Shown here: piece by piece, positions 45,430 through 56,060 of the stretch
Position numbering within the stretch: position 1 is the first letter of the stretch
Layout: each line of letters begins with the position of its first letter
Assembly: GCA_030762935.1 (NCBI GenBank)
Contig: CM060899.1
Coordinates: 65,212,501-65,276,500 of the forward strand
DNA length: 64,000 bases
Source: Hymenopus coronatus
Lineage: Eukaryota; Arthropoda; Insecta; Mantodea; Hymenopodidae
Direction: 5' to 3'
Position numbers and translations under genes: made by a program
The notes under the pieces: generated by a model
Told to the model about the DNA's origin: nothing
What the model saw: only the letters and a program-made list of their open reading frames with translations
Database searches by the model: none

Positions 45430-46115
45430 ATAACACATTGAAGCCCGGTCGTTTCAGTAGCTGAAGTTCCAAGAAACCCAGGGTTTTTACGCCTATTTTG
45501 AGTTTTTATTTACAGTACATCAATTAAATCTGCAGAAAAGTATTGGGACAATCTAAAAGTATGGCATTCAAGGATTTCTGCGACAAGTAAGAAAATAGTC
45601 ATAACTTATGTATTAATAATTTATTTTAAATTTACAACAAGTATCAAATATAAGTTTGAAAAAAAATGCTTAAAGCTGCTTATAATCCATTTATTCAAAG
45701 TTCAAAAAACTCTCCCTCGGAATCAGAATTTTCCACAGCTTTATACGTATCCTGAATTTCAGCTTCAGTTCACAGAAATATCGAGGAAAATGCAGCATTT
45801 TAACATTTAAGAGCACAAACGTAACAAACGGAACACCACCTTCAAAGAAAAGGGCGCGAGTACCCGAGAGCAGGCAATATTACTAAATCTCCTAAAATTC
45901 CTAATAGTTGACTAAAGCAAGGACAGATGGCAGCACAAAATAGACAGCTAAACGATAAGTGATGTATGTTCTTTGCCACATAGCCCAAGACCGAGTTAAG
46001 GTCGTGGAATTGCATTAAAAGTGTTAGAAATACCTGCCTGAGCTATCTCGGGCGTGGGCTCATGAACCTTTCGTAGGGCCCGAGCTTTACTCGGGCTTGG
46101 GCTCCAATGTGTTAA
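45430..46115. mobile_element. TTAA-flanked MITE, piggyBac-like (copy B)
   Basis: Ends ATAACACATTGAAGCCCGGT (TTAA decayed to ATAA) and GGGCTCCAATGTGTTAA. It is about 50 bp longer than copies A and C near its right end (46060-46100), where the GAGCTnTACTCGGGC(G/T)TGGG block is doubled. Confidence 0.88.
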
Positions 46116-46214
46116 TATTACCCGGATACTAAGCAGCTACGAATGTAAGTCGCCATTAAGGTGTTCTCTGGAGACAGAGACATACCAGTTGGTTAACTGG
46201 GTTAAAAATACATG

Positions 46215-46350
46215 AATCAGTTGGAGAATTAAATGTCACTTCGACATGTCACAGTAGCTCAGTGGTTGGAGCAACCACACGAAGAGTGGGAGAACCATGT
46301 TTAAATCCAGGCTGTGACACTGAATTTTTCAGCTGGTTCTAACTGCAAAG
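46215..46350 (+). mobile_element. tRNA-derived SINE (family B), head fragment
   Basis: CACAGTAGCTCAGTGGTTGG (A box) and ATGTTTAAATCCAGGCTGTG (B box) with the shared CACTGAATTTTTCAGC body; truncated at both sides. Confidence 0.65.
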
Positions 46351-46394
46351 CTTGCAAAACTAAGAAAAACTGTAATTAATGGTGCCGTACAGAT

Positions 46395-46930
46395 CCATAT
46401 ATATGCTGCATCCACATAACTTTCTCTACATCTCTGTAAGAAGTTATTGTTAATAAGCTTACTCTTCTATCTATTTAATGCTAAAACATAGGCAGAAATG
46501 GTACTTAGTTCCTTATAAGTAGAAGGGAAATAAAGGAATACTCTAGGCTAAACTGACAATCAAATGTTTTAAAATGTGGTTGCTATGGGATTGAAATCTG
46601 TTTTTAGCCTGGCCAGGAGAAAATCAAAGTTTTCGAAATTTTTTCCATGTAAAGGGAATCCATGGGAGGATTTTCTCGAAAGTCTTTGTGTCACATCCTT
46701 GGAAGATACCAACTTAAATACCAAGGTTGGTGTTTAACGGTCTTTTCATTTTTGAGCTATGCTGTCCACAGACACACATACATGGGCCTTTTTCTAAAAA
46801 ATGTTTTTTTTGAGATTCAGGGAGACCCAAAACATGTATTTGTGGTGAAATCTTGGTATCAAATTTTTGGGTGCATTACAATACCTTTTCTATACACTAT
46901 GTACATAGTATATGTAGAGAAAGTAAAAAT
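46395..46930 (+). repeat. Hairpin-ended repeat (copy 16) with internal deletion
   Basis: Both ends are present (CCACATAACTTTCTCTACAT at left; CTATACACTATGTACATAGT...TGTAGAGAAAGT at right) but about 300 bp are missing at 46620, where CTGGCCAGGAG joins directly to AAATCAAAGTTTTCG. Confidence 0.88.
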
Positions 46931-47130
46931 CTAAAATGAAGGTGAATGCCACTTAAAAATCTGGGGGGTTATGCCTAAGGCAGCTAAAATAAGCAAACTT
47001 CACTTGAAAAAATATTCTAACACACAAATACAAATGCTGACAGAGAGGTTTGGTTTATTTTCAGCCAGTATGAGATGACTTAGCTTGCTACAGAGAAGCA
47101 AAATAGAGAATTTTCTATTTTTTTAATAGT

Positions 47131-47452
47131 CTACTTTGTTGATACCATGCCTTCACTGAGCTTTAAAACACTTTTTGTTTCATTAAAATAACTTGATAAA
47201 TACTGAAGAATGAAAATGTTATTTGCAGAGCATTGAATGTCTTGCGGTACCCTTGCAGAGTTTAAATGGCCATCTGGTAAAAAGGTTAACATATTTCTGA
47301 CCTTGTTTTTGCCTTCAGGATCAACTGCATTGCAGTAATGGCCAGTGGCATTATTTGTTAAGTGGACATGGAAAGAGTCCATATTTTCAAGTTGAATTTG
47401 CCTTACCTGTTGTTTGGCATGTGTATTGCATTTATCTTCTTCATATGGCTTT
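47131..47452 (-). CDS. Unrecognised candidate terminal exon
   Basis: A minus-strand open stretch of 107 codons follows a good acceptor (ATTACTTTCAG at 47453) and ends at TAG (47131-47133). It reads KPYEEDKCNTHAKQQV, then LTNNATGHYCNAVDPEG, MLTFLPDGHLNSARVPQ and FILQYLSSYFNETK. It has a varied, globular-like composition and belongs to no transposon family I recognise. An internal CAGGTAAGG at about 47408 could act as an alternative donor. Partner exons were not found. It could be the last exon of a host gene lying to the right, or an old pseudogene fragment. Confidence 0.4.
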
Positions 47453-47779
47453 CTGAAAGTAATATTTTATGAGAAAATGTGTCTTAAATTATGCTTGTGA
47501 TATGTGATCTATACTTTTAACAAACTCCTAGGTTACGTCCATAGTGTTAGTGAATAAGGATTTGAGAGTTGAACATTGTTAGGGAATCAGTTCCATACTT
47601 ACCTAAGTAAAAATGTGAAAAGTAGTGATTTAAGAAACAAAAATAACTATTAATCAATAATACTGATTAATATAAAATGTTTATCCATATATGTGAAAAG
47701 CGTATTGTAACAAAAACACTCTTTTTACTTCAACAAACTCTTTAATTATTCAACAATCTAATTACAATCCGTCTGCTCA

Positions 47780-47970
47780 CAAATAACTATCTTCCTTCAA
47801 TGCTTTTGTAATAGTTCTTCCATATATTCTCTGTCCAGACTTACTTCACTGTAATGTAAACAAAGTGATTGGTTATCAAACGTTTTACTGCTTTTCTTCA
47901 TCACAAAATAGTTCCTCTTAAATTGCTGAGTGTGTATAGAAATATCCTATTACATTATGCAATGTTGTCT
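47780..47970 (+). repeat. Dispersed repeat F (copy 2)
   Basis: TCTGTCCAGACTTACTTCAC and TTCATCACAAAATAGTTCCT align with copy 1. Function unknown. Confidence 0.65.
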
Positions 47971-48109
47971 AGATAATACAGTATGAATGATTAAGGAACA
48001 AAATTTACTGATCATTTAAACGTGTAATACCAGTGTAGTAAACATAAGCAAGGAAAAAATGATTCCTAGTGTAGATAATTCATTTTGTGAAAAGTATCTT
48101 AATGTTTCA

Positions 48110-48754
48110 TTAACACATTGAAGCTCAGGCGTTTCTTTAGTTGAAGTGCCAAGAAACCCAGGGTTTTTACGCCTACTTTGAGTTATTATTTACAGTACAT
48201 CAAACAAATCTGCCAAAAAGTATGGTATTCAAGGATTTCTCAACAAGTAAGGAAATAGTCATAACTTCCGTATTAATATTTTATTTTAAATTTACAACAA
48301 GTATCAAATATGAGTTTGAAAACATCTTTGTAAAGTAGTTTACACTCCATCCTACCTCGGAATCGGAATTTTCCAGAGCTTCATTTGTATACTGAATTTC
48401 AGCTTCGGTTCACAGAAGTCGAAGGAAACTGCAGCATTTTAACATTTAAGGACACAAAACGTAACAAATAGATCACCACCTTCAAGGAAAATGGCGCAAC
48501 TACCTGTGAGCAACCAATATTACTAACCCTCCTAAATTTCCTAATAGTTGACTAAAGCAAAGACAGATGCCAGCACAAATCAGACAACCAAATAATAACT
48601 GATGTATGTTCTTTGCTACATAGCCCAAGACCGAGTTAAAGTCGTGGAATTGCATTAAAAGGTTAGAAATACCTGCCCGAGCTGTACTCAGGCATGGGTC
48701 GTGAACATTCCGTACTGCCCGAGCTATACTCCTGCTTGGACTTCAGTGTGTTAA
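48110..48754. mobile_element. TTAA-flanked MITE, piggyBac-like (copy C)
   Basis: Ends TTAACACATTGAAGCTCAGG and TTGGACTTCAGTGTGTTAA with TTAA at both sides; collinear with copies A and B throughout. Confidence 0.87.
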
Positions 48755-48758
48755 ATAA

Positions 48759-49038
48759 TGGTTCTTAGCTTAACGGTAGAATTTAATGGTGTTTCCGAAA
48801 GCAGCATGTGCACATCTTTAAAATTAGCTGAGGTGCGACATGTTGTGCCAGCAGCTTTACAAGTGAATATGTCACACATTGTTCAGGAAGAGAAACAGTG
48901 AGATTTGAAGGGAATGGTGGACATTGTTGTTGGCCCGCTAATTATCAAGCTCAGTGATGATTCAGTCAGTTTGATTGCAACTGCAACAAATGACTCAATC
49001 TTGAAGGAATGGAACCAACTGATTCAGATGAGGTCTGC
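48759..49038 (+). pseudogene. Unrecognised coding-like stretch with one in-frame stop
   Basis: One plus-strand frame reads MVLSLTVEFNGVSESS, LKLAEVRHVVPAALQVNM, a TGA at 48898-48900, then LKGMVDIVVGPLIIKLSDD and LIATATNDSILKEWNQ. It ends at a strong donor (CTGCCA|GTAAGT). A single C-to-T change would explain the stop (CGA to TGA). It starts directly after a TTAA-flanked MITE. The family was not recognised; it may be a decayed host exon or an unfamiliar transposon piece. Confidence 0.3.
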
Positions 49039-49614
49039 CAGTAAGTCACTGCATTACACATATTAAAGTGGGGTGCAATCAGCCTCGTGAGGTCCTTGGG
49101 GGGCCAATTGAGGAGCTACTTGATTGAGAAGTAGTGGCTCCAGATCGAGAAGATCACATTAACCAGCCAGGAGGGATTTGAGGTGCTGATCATGTCTCAC
49201 CCTCCAGCACTGCACCTTATTTATGATGCCTTCAGCCAAAATGGGGGATGCAGCAGTAGGCCAAGGTCCCCTGTCGACTGTCATGTCATGGAGTTACGTT
49301 TACATATTAAAGAAATGTGCAGTGTATGATTATGCATATGTGAATGCTAAAACTTGCAAAAACCTGTTGGAGTGATGTACGTATGCAATACTTCGCAAAC
49401 TTTCAAAATAGCATATCTGCATTTTATAAGTTGATGGTAGAATGTTGCATTTCATACTGAGTATATAATGACTTCCTGTTTTGTTGTTTTATTCATTAAA
49501 CAGAGTTAATGATTATCTACGAACAGCAAAAGTAGCTAGCTATTTCTTTTCCTGCTAAACATAGGTACACAGTTTTCTTTTTGTGGAAGTTTGTAAACAG
49601 TGTTGTTATATTCA
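49039..49614. other. No gene recognised; possible unclassified repeat
   Basis: 49080-49290 is richer in G and C (GGTCCTTGGGGGGCCAATTG; CATGTCTCACCCTCCAGCAC) than its surroundings and looks like an inserted retroposon, but no second copy or target duplication was found here. Confidence 0.35.
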
Positions 49615-50040
49615 TTTATTTGACGAGTCGACTAATTATATTAAAAAGCACTTACTTGGGATTTTTTCTGGAACATGTTTTGAAGGACTAGTTTTCATTT
49701 TCAACTGGACATTGACCTCAATGTAGGCTTTGATGTCGAAGAACCTTCTGATAGAGCATGCTTTGATGTCAAAGAACCTTCTGATAGAGCATGCTTTGAT
49801 GTCAAAGAACCTTCTGATAGAGCATGTGTCCAATTGGTCAGGTGTAAAAATCACAGCTTCAATGTCAAAAGAACTTTCTGCTGGCACAGGTGTATATTAA
49901 CACACATGTAACAATGGAAGCCAACAATAAGTTGATGTCCAGTTGAAAATGAAGGAAACTAGTCCTTCAAAACATGTTCTGGCAAAAATTCCAAGTAAGT
50001 GTTGTTTAGTGCAATTAATCGACTCGTCAAATAAATAGTT
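49615..50040. mobile_element. Fold-back element with long inverted arms and internal 33-bp repeats
   Basis: Arms of about 95 bp (TTGACGAGTCGACTAATTAT at left; ATTAATCGACTCGTCAAATA at right) are inverted copies. Inside, a 33-bp unit (AACCTTCTGATAGAGCATGC...) is repeated three times at about 49740-49825. The same outer arms form the tiny element at 2684-2826. Confidence 0.82.
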
Positions 50041-50382
50041 ATGCAGTTTTACTTGTATGGCAGATGAACCAGCTTAGCGCCACATGGTGTGTGTGACATG
50101 TGGACACGTAAGAATACATTCTGATCTGTTTACATTGCCAGTGAAGTAAGAGTGGACAGATAAATAGTTTCTTTCAACATTCGCAGCAGCTACTATAACA
50201 TGTTTATAAATTTCATGTTGAAACTCGTTCACTGTTGCACGTGATGCACTCCCAGTGAAAACTAAATGCTGGGCAGGACTTTATTGTACTTTTTATACCT
50301 GTTGGTCCATCACTGGAAACTTCTAGAAACAGTTAACGTGCAAAACCATTGTAACTGTCACAAACTCACTCAGGTGTAACAA

Positions 50383-50530
50383 TATGGGCTTTGACATCAA
50401 AGAGCCTTGTGACAGAACATGTGTCCAATTGCTCAGGTGTAAAAATCACAGCTTCAGTGTCAAAAGAACTTTCTGCTGGCACAGGTGTCTACTAACAAAC
50501 GTGTAACAATGGAAGTCAACAATCAGCTAT
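50383..50530 (+). repeat. Partial copy of the fold-back element's interior
   Basis: TTTGACATCAAAGAGCCTTG through GGTGTCTACTAAC and AACAATGGAAGTCAACAA repeats 49765-49930 with one 33-bp unit instead of three, so the triplication seems specific to the other copy. Confidence 0.8.
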
Positions 50531-51653
50531 GATTTACAAAACAAAAAATACACATTTTTGGCGATTATGGTTGTAGGGTGCAGTCACACCAATTAGATGG
50601 AAACCAATACACTGAATTTTGACCCTAAGCTAGAGTAACATATAGTTATCAAGAGTTTATCCATCTGACCACTTTCATATACAACTCCCAATGACACACG
50701 GCTGAATGAAATACCTCCTTTAACATTTGGGATAAGATTTTAACTCTTTTAGCTGAAAATTGCCAAGCAATTTTAGATCAGAATGCACAATTTTTAATTA
50801 TTAGTAATAAAATGAGTACCAAATGACATAGAGAGCTGAATCTTTATTTTTTATTTTTAGTAAACCGTTAGTATATTGTATAATATGTATTGTATGAATG
50901 ATCAGTCTCTTATTATTTTTTAAAAAATTAAAAACACGAAAATTGTGAAAATAAAATACAAAATCCCAAAATAATAAGAAGGCATACAAAACCTTACTAT
51001 ACAGAAAGTTCAGGCTAATAAAATGAAAGTGCAGATATTTCTTTATCAAAACAGCAATCTGTTTTGGTCTGGTTTTTATTTTTTAAAATACAAAAAATGA
51101 ATTCACATAACCTGCATCTGAAAAAAATTATTAAAACACACATACACATTAACTTAATACAGAATATAATAGAATAGAATAACTTTATTTATCACAAACA
51201 TTTACAAAGTGAGCAAGAGCTCAGTAAACAGGTGACACGACAAGCGAAATACAATGAGAAATATATACAGTTTAAGTTACAATATTTAGGGCAATAAGCC
51301 CTTATAAAATTGAATTAATACAATTTTTTAACTTTTATAAACTATCCTCCATAAATTCTCTTACCGAATAGTATGACTTTTTTACAAATATGTTTTTGAT
51401 GGTTTTGGCAAATGATTTTATATCTTTTATTTGTCTTATTTTAGTGGGTAATTTATTATACATTTTTATTCCTGCATAGAGGTGGGCTTTTTTCAAATAA
51501 TGCTAGTCTATGTTCTAGTGGTTTTAAATTGCCTTTAGTTCTAGTTTGATAGCCATGTTGATTTTGAGTATTATATAGAGTATTGAAATTTACATGTATA
51601 TATTTGCAGAGTTCCAGTATATATTGAGATGGGAAGGTTAATATCTCTAGATT

Positions 51654-54344
51654 TTAATATCTACAAGATTTTTTTGGCTCTGTATGTGTTATTGTGCAGA
51701 TTATTTTCTTCTGAGTTTTGAAGATTGATTCCCAACCTGTTGCCTGACCCCAGAGAATTATTCCATATGTCATAACCGAATGAAAGTAGCTAAAATATAC
51801 TATTTTCCTAGTCTCTAAGTTTGTAATTTGGGAACGGCAGAACATATTAAAACAGGCACTGTTTAATCTTTTAGTTATGTATTGTATATGTTCTTGCCAT
51901 TTTAAATGATTATTTACATATATTCCAAGTATTTTTGCTGAGGTAGTAGAACTTATGGTGGTAACAGGTAGCATATTATTGTCTACTTTTGTTTGTGTTT
52001 TGAAGTGCATAACAGAAGTTTTGGATGTGTTCAGTTTTAGTCCATTGTTATTAAACCATTTTTTTTTTAGTGCAGTCATTGTTTCAATCGTGTTTTGCAT
52101 CAGCTCTAAGTTAGTTACTGCATTTATTCGAACTGTTGTATCATCTGCATACATTATTGTTTTCCCACTGATGTTTTCCGGGAGATCATTTGTATATAAT
52201 ATGTACAGTAATGGCCCTAAAACACTTCCCTGTGGTACCCCGTTTTTAATCGTGCTCCAGTTTGAGTGTGCCACACCGTTACTACTTTTTAGAATTACTT
52301 TCTGTTTGCGATTATTAAGATAAGACTGGAACCATTTTAATGCCATGTTATTTATACCATAAAATTCTAACTTTTTTATCAGTATTTCATAGTTTACACA
52401 GTCAAAAGCCTTTGAATTGTCACATATGATCAATGAAGCAGATTTTTTTTCATCCAGTGTTTGAGATATGTCGTTCATGAGATTTACTAGTGCTGATATT
52501 GTTGCATGATTTTCCCTAAATCCATGTTGTGAATCCGTTAGTTTGCTATAGTGATATAAATATGTAATTAACTGTGAGTGAACAATTTTTTCAAAGATTA
52601 TTGCAAAAGCGGGACGTATCGAGATGGGCCTAAAATTTTTAAATTCATTACTTCCCCCTTTGTGAATGGGTTTAACAAGTGCATATTTCATTCTATCTGG
52701 AAAAATGCCAGTAGTCATTGATTGATTGATTATTTGACTAAGTGGCTCACTAATTTCATGCCTGATTTCTTTTATTAAGAATGAAGACAGCTCATCCCAA
52801 CCCTTGACTTTTTTTGGTTTAGACTTTGTTATTATTTTATTAATTTTATCAGGAGAGACCATTGTAAAGTAGAATGTGGATGTGAGCATGAGGCAATTGT
52901 TTTTATATAGGGCTGCTATTGCATCATCAAGTGATGGAGGAACCTCCTGGGTCTCTCTACCAATGTTTATAAAGTAATCATTTAGTGCGTTGGCATTTTT
53001 CTTGGCTTCTGGATAGTATAATTTCAGCGAGGAAAGCCCAGTATAGTTGGTTTCACTCAATCCTAATTCCCCGTTAATTACGGACCAAGTAGCTCTATTT
53101 TTACTATCCGCTTTTTGTATGAAACTCTCAATTGCCATTTGCTTTGCTTTATTTATTACTGTTTTAAAGATTTTGTTGTACGTTTTGTAATATTGTATTA
53201 AATTTGGACAAGTGGTTGTTTTATATTTACTGTGTAGCCATCTTTTTCGTGCACTAGAAATCCTGATGCCTGTAGTACACCAGTTGAGTGAATATTTTTT
53301 AATGAGTTGAGTACATGTGACTCTTGGAAAACAGGAGTTGTAACAGTCTATTAACTCCCTAAGGAAATTGTTATAATTGGTATCTGTGTGAAGATCCGGA
53401 TCAAGCGTCCATGTTAGGTTACTTAGTTTTACTTTAAAATTGCTAATGTTCTCCGTGTTGTAGATACATTTAGTAATCACGTGTTTATGTTTTACTTTTG
53501 ATCTCTGGTTTTTTGGGAGGCTTACCAAGACTGCTTTATGGTTGGAAAGACCTGTTTCAAGAGGGAAACACTCTTCGTTTCCATATAATATATTTGTTAG
53601 TATATGGTCAATACAAGTGTCAGAAGAGCTAGTACTCCGTGTAGAGAAATTATTTCTAATTTCAAAGCCATGGCGGTGTATAGTGTCGAGATAAGTTTTT
53701 GACGCCCCACTAATTTTACTATCAGGCAACATTACTTTTGATTTTAAGTCCAATTTATAATTTATATTTAGAAGGTTAATATTACTATCTAATGCGATTA
53801 CGATTTTTTTCTTTTTTTCATTTTGTAGTTTACACATCAATCTTTCCAATTTATTCAAAAATGGTTTTAATGAGGAATGATAAGGTACCCTATAGGCAGA
53901 GATCACAACTGTGTTTTGGCTGCTGATTTCTATTGCAGATAGATCCAAATTTCCCTCTTCCCCCAGCATTTTTATATCTTGTCTAACCTTTACTTGCTCT
54001 AACAGTTCTTCACATACTAATATACATGTACCACCACGGGCTGCATTCGTTCTGATATAACTATCAGCTAGTGCGAAACCTTTCAATTTATTAAGAAGGT
54101 GTGTCTCATTTTTCCCCAACCAGTGCTCATTTAGGCAAATTATTCCTAGTCTGATATCTTGGATTTCATTTATGAATAGATTAAAATCATTTATTTTAGA
54201 ACGAATTCCTTGTGTATTAAGATGTAGAAGCCAGCAAGCTAGATTACTTTGTGATCTCTTCAGTTTTACAATTGTTTTTTTATTTACAGGAGGTTTTACC
54301 TTAGGTACTACGCCATCTGATTCTGCATTTAGTTTCCCTGATTT
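51654..54344 (-). CDS. LINE ORF2: apurinic-type endonuclease plus reverse transcriptase
   Basis: The open frame of about 895 codons has no convincing ATG near its beginning; the first methionine-free stretch reads LLHLNTQGIRSKINDFN, so translation may depend on coupling to ORF1. The endonuclease shows ICLNEHWL, SNINLLN, SDTCIDHILTN and LSNHKAVL; the usual SDH motif is SNH here, a possible loss at the catalytic site. The reverse transcriptase shows KPIHKGGSNEFKNFRPIS, DNSKAFDCVNYEIL, GVPQGSVLGPLLYILYTND and the active-site YADDT. The frame stops at TAA 51654, about 110 codons short of the natural end. Confidence 0.9.
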   Translation of the reverse strand, partial: KSGKLNAESDGVVPKVKPPVNKKTIVKLKRSQSNLACWLLHLNTQGIRSKINDFNLFINEIQDIRLGIICLNEHWLGKNETHLLNKLKGFALADSYIRTNAARGGTCILVCEELLEQVKVRQDIKMLGEEGNLDLSAIEISSQNTVVISAYRVPYHSSLKPFLNKLERLMCKLQNEKKKKIVIALDSNINLLNINYKLDLKSKVMLPDSKISGASKTYLDTIHRHGFEIRNNFSTRSTSSSDTCIDHILTNILYGNEECFPLETGLSNHKAVLVSLPKNQRSKVKHKHVITKCIYNTENISNFKVKLSNLTWTLDPDLHTDTNYNNFLRELIDCYNSCFPRVTCTQLIKKYSLNWCTTGIRISSARKRWLHSKYKTTTCPNLIQYYKTYNKIFKTVINKAKQMAIESFIQKADSKNRATWSVINGELGLSETNYTGLSSLKLYYPEAKKNANALNDYFINIGRETQEVPPSLDDAIAALYKNNCLMLTSTFYFTMVSPDKINKIITKSKPKKVKGWDELSSFLIKEIRHEISEPLSQIINQSMTTGIFPDRMKYALVKPIHKGGSNEFKNFRPISIRPAFAIIFEKIVHSQLITYLYHYSKLTDSQHGFRENHATISALVNLMNDISQTLDEKKSASLIICDNSKAFDCVNYEILIKKLEFYGINNMALKWFQSYLNNRKQKVILKSSNGVAHSNWSTIKNGVPQGSVLGPLLYILYTNDLPENISGKTIMYADDTTVRINAVTNLELMQNTIETMTALKKKWFNNNGLKLNTSKTSVMHFKTQTKVDNNMLPVTTISSTTSAKILGIYVNNHLKWQEHIQYITKRLNSACFNMFCRSQITNLETRKIVYFSYFHSVMTYGIILWGQATGWESIFKTQKKIICTITHTEPKKSCRY

Positions 54345-54826
54345 TTAATTACTATGTTTACCACGTTTTCAAGAACCTGGTTCAACCTCAAAGATCCCCT
54401 ACGATTTAAATGGAGATCATCCTTACCCAGGCATGAATTATCTACATACAAAGCATTTAGAGAGCAACATGCCCATCTTATGCTTTCGTTAACAGACCTT
54501 AAAAAGTTTGCGTGAATGTCCCGTCTTTTCACCACACTGTTTACTGCTACATATGCCTTAGGAAACGCTTTCTTTGTGGATTTTATTAGCTCATATACCT
54601 CACCTAGAATTTCATCCGCACTATTCGCCTTCCGTAAGTTGTTTGTACCGACGTGTAGTATGACTACTTCCGGATTTTCGGGATACTGATTCTTCGTGCA
54701 CTGGTTTTCAATTTTTTTCGATAACTGTTCAACATTTATACCTCTGTACACTTTGGTAATAGCACGTTTCACTTTCACATGCGCAATCACTGAGTCACCG
54801 CTAATAATGAAAATGGCATAAAACTA
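54329..54826 (-). CDS. LINE ORF1 fragment, SGNH/GDSL esterase-like domain
   Basis: The frame reads IISGDSVIAHVKVKRA, then VVILHVGTNNLRKA and finally LGKDDLHLNRRGSLRL. These match the GDS, GTN and DxxH blocks of SGNH hydrolases, with the catalytic serine and the Asp-His pair all present. Esterase-type ORF1 proteins occur in CR1-group LINEs, where they are thought to act in RNA/lipid association during retrotransposition. The frame is closed upstream by a stop at about 54827, so the N-terminal part of ORF1 is missing. ORF1 ends at TAA 54329-54331 and overlaps the open ORF2 frame by 16 nt in the -1 register. Confidence 0.8.
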
Positions 54827-55384
54827 TAGGCTACAAATGTAACGTACATTACTGAACAATTTAGCACTTGTGTTGTTGCATAACTAAATGGTTGATTGCC
54901 ATTGCCTGCATCATCTGGTTACACTTCCGCAAATCCATTTTGATAAGTACATTGATTATTTGGATGCGTACCAGCTTTTCATTGATGCTTTTAGCTTTTC
55001 ATTGCTAAAGCTAGAATACATACATATCCTCTCTTATGTCAATGCCATAAACGCTTTCATCAGGGTCTGAAAATTCAAAATCATTAGCTTTCTCCTGATT
55101 CATCGCAAACTGTAGCATTTATTTCCTCTTCAGTTCGTAACCTTTGGCTAGCCAACACCATTTTTCAACCAACATAAACACTGGCTAGAGAATTCAAATT
55201 CGGAGCTAATTTAGCGCTTTGGAGTGTAAAACTAATGTCCTATAATGTTCCAGAAAATCTTTCTCTATAGCTATGATGTAGAAAGTACACAAACTTTCCC
55301 GCTGGAAAAATTTAAAATGTATGCTATGGCAGAAAATTCTTGACTCCTGGCTGCAACATTTGATCCTTGAATCCGCTGAAGGTG

Positions 55385-55637
55385 ATATGGTACAGAACAT
55401 TTTCATGCAAAATAATACCAAGTTTGATATTTTACCGACTTTCCGTTTTTGAGTTATCATGTTCACAGACAGATAGACACACATACACCAACACACAGAC
55501 CTTTTTCTAAAAATGCTTTATTTGTATTCAGGGAGCCTAAAATGTGTATTTCCGGTGAAATCCCAACTTCAAATTTTTTGGCGTAATACAATACCTCCTC
55601 TACACCTATTAACATAATAGGTGTAGAGAAAGTAAGC
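55385..55637 (+). repeat. Hairpin-ended repeat, 3' part (copy 17)
   Basis: From ATACCAAGTTTGATATTTTA through the ACAGACAG...ACACACATACACC box to the terminal palindrome CTCTACACCTATTAACATAA, where the arm has been rebuilt as CTACACCTATTA/TAATAGGTGTAG, a compensated change that keeps the pairing. Confidence 0.8.
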
Positions 55638-55649
55638 ATAGATACAAAT

Positions 55650-56060
55650 ATTGATATCCACAGCTATAACACGCGAAGAGAAAATTGTCTCTATGTTCAG
55701 ATATGCAGGACAAACATTTTAAAAAGTTTTCTTGAAAATATAAGTATTAAATTTTGTAATAAATTACCAGAGTAAAATAAAAGAAATGTCAAAAATAAAA
55801 TAATTTATCAGAGAAATTAAAACCTTTCTGTTTCAACATTCATTTTACTCAGTAAATGAATATATTGTGTCAAAGATAAAAATATCTGTGTTTATCAGTC
55901 AATATGTAACATATTTCTAAATTATGTAAATAAAACTTTGATAAAGACGTATCATATACAATGATCTTATGGTGAATAATGGATGTTTATGTTTATAAAC
56001 TTAGGTAAATATGGAACTTTACCAATTGTTAGTTGTAAGGAATTGTAACTAATGGCTTTA
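55650..56060 (+). mobile_element. LINE ORF2 3' end fragment
   Basis: NTREENCLYVQICRTNILKS, FCNKLPE and, after shifts, LSVSTFILLSK match the NTR...KLP...YSVNEYI ending of CR1/Jockey-type ORF2. It follows hairpin repeat copy 17. Confidence 0.6.

Larger units (their letters stand above)
51161..54830 (-). mobile_element. CR1-type LINE, 5'-truncated, nearly intact ORF2
   Basis: This is the best preserved transposon in the window. Read on the minus strand it has the end of ORF1 with an SGNH-esterase domain, an ORF2 with endonuclease and reverse transcriptase, a short 3' UTR, and a tail of repeated TTCTA units near 51161-51185, typical of CR1-like LINEs. ORF1 is cut just upstream of the esterase GDS motif, consistent with 5' truncation on insertion. 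The ORF2 frame is open from 54344 to a TAA at 51654. The C-terminal region continues in the same frame after that stop (ILTFPSQYILELCKYIH) and then needs one frameshift in an A-run near 51490. No target duplication was established. Confidence 0.9.

Noticed and set aside
51955..52323. Plus-strand ORF of 122 residues
   Set aside because: Antisense shadow of the LINE reverse transcriptase.
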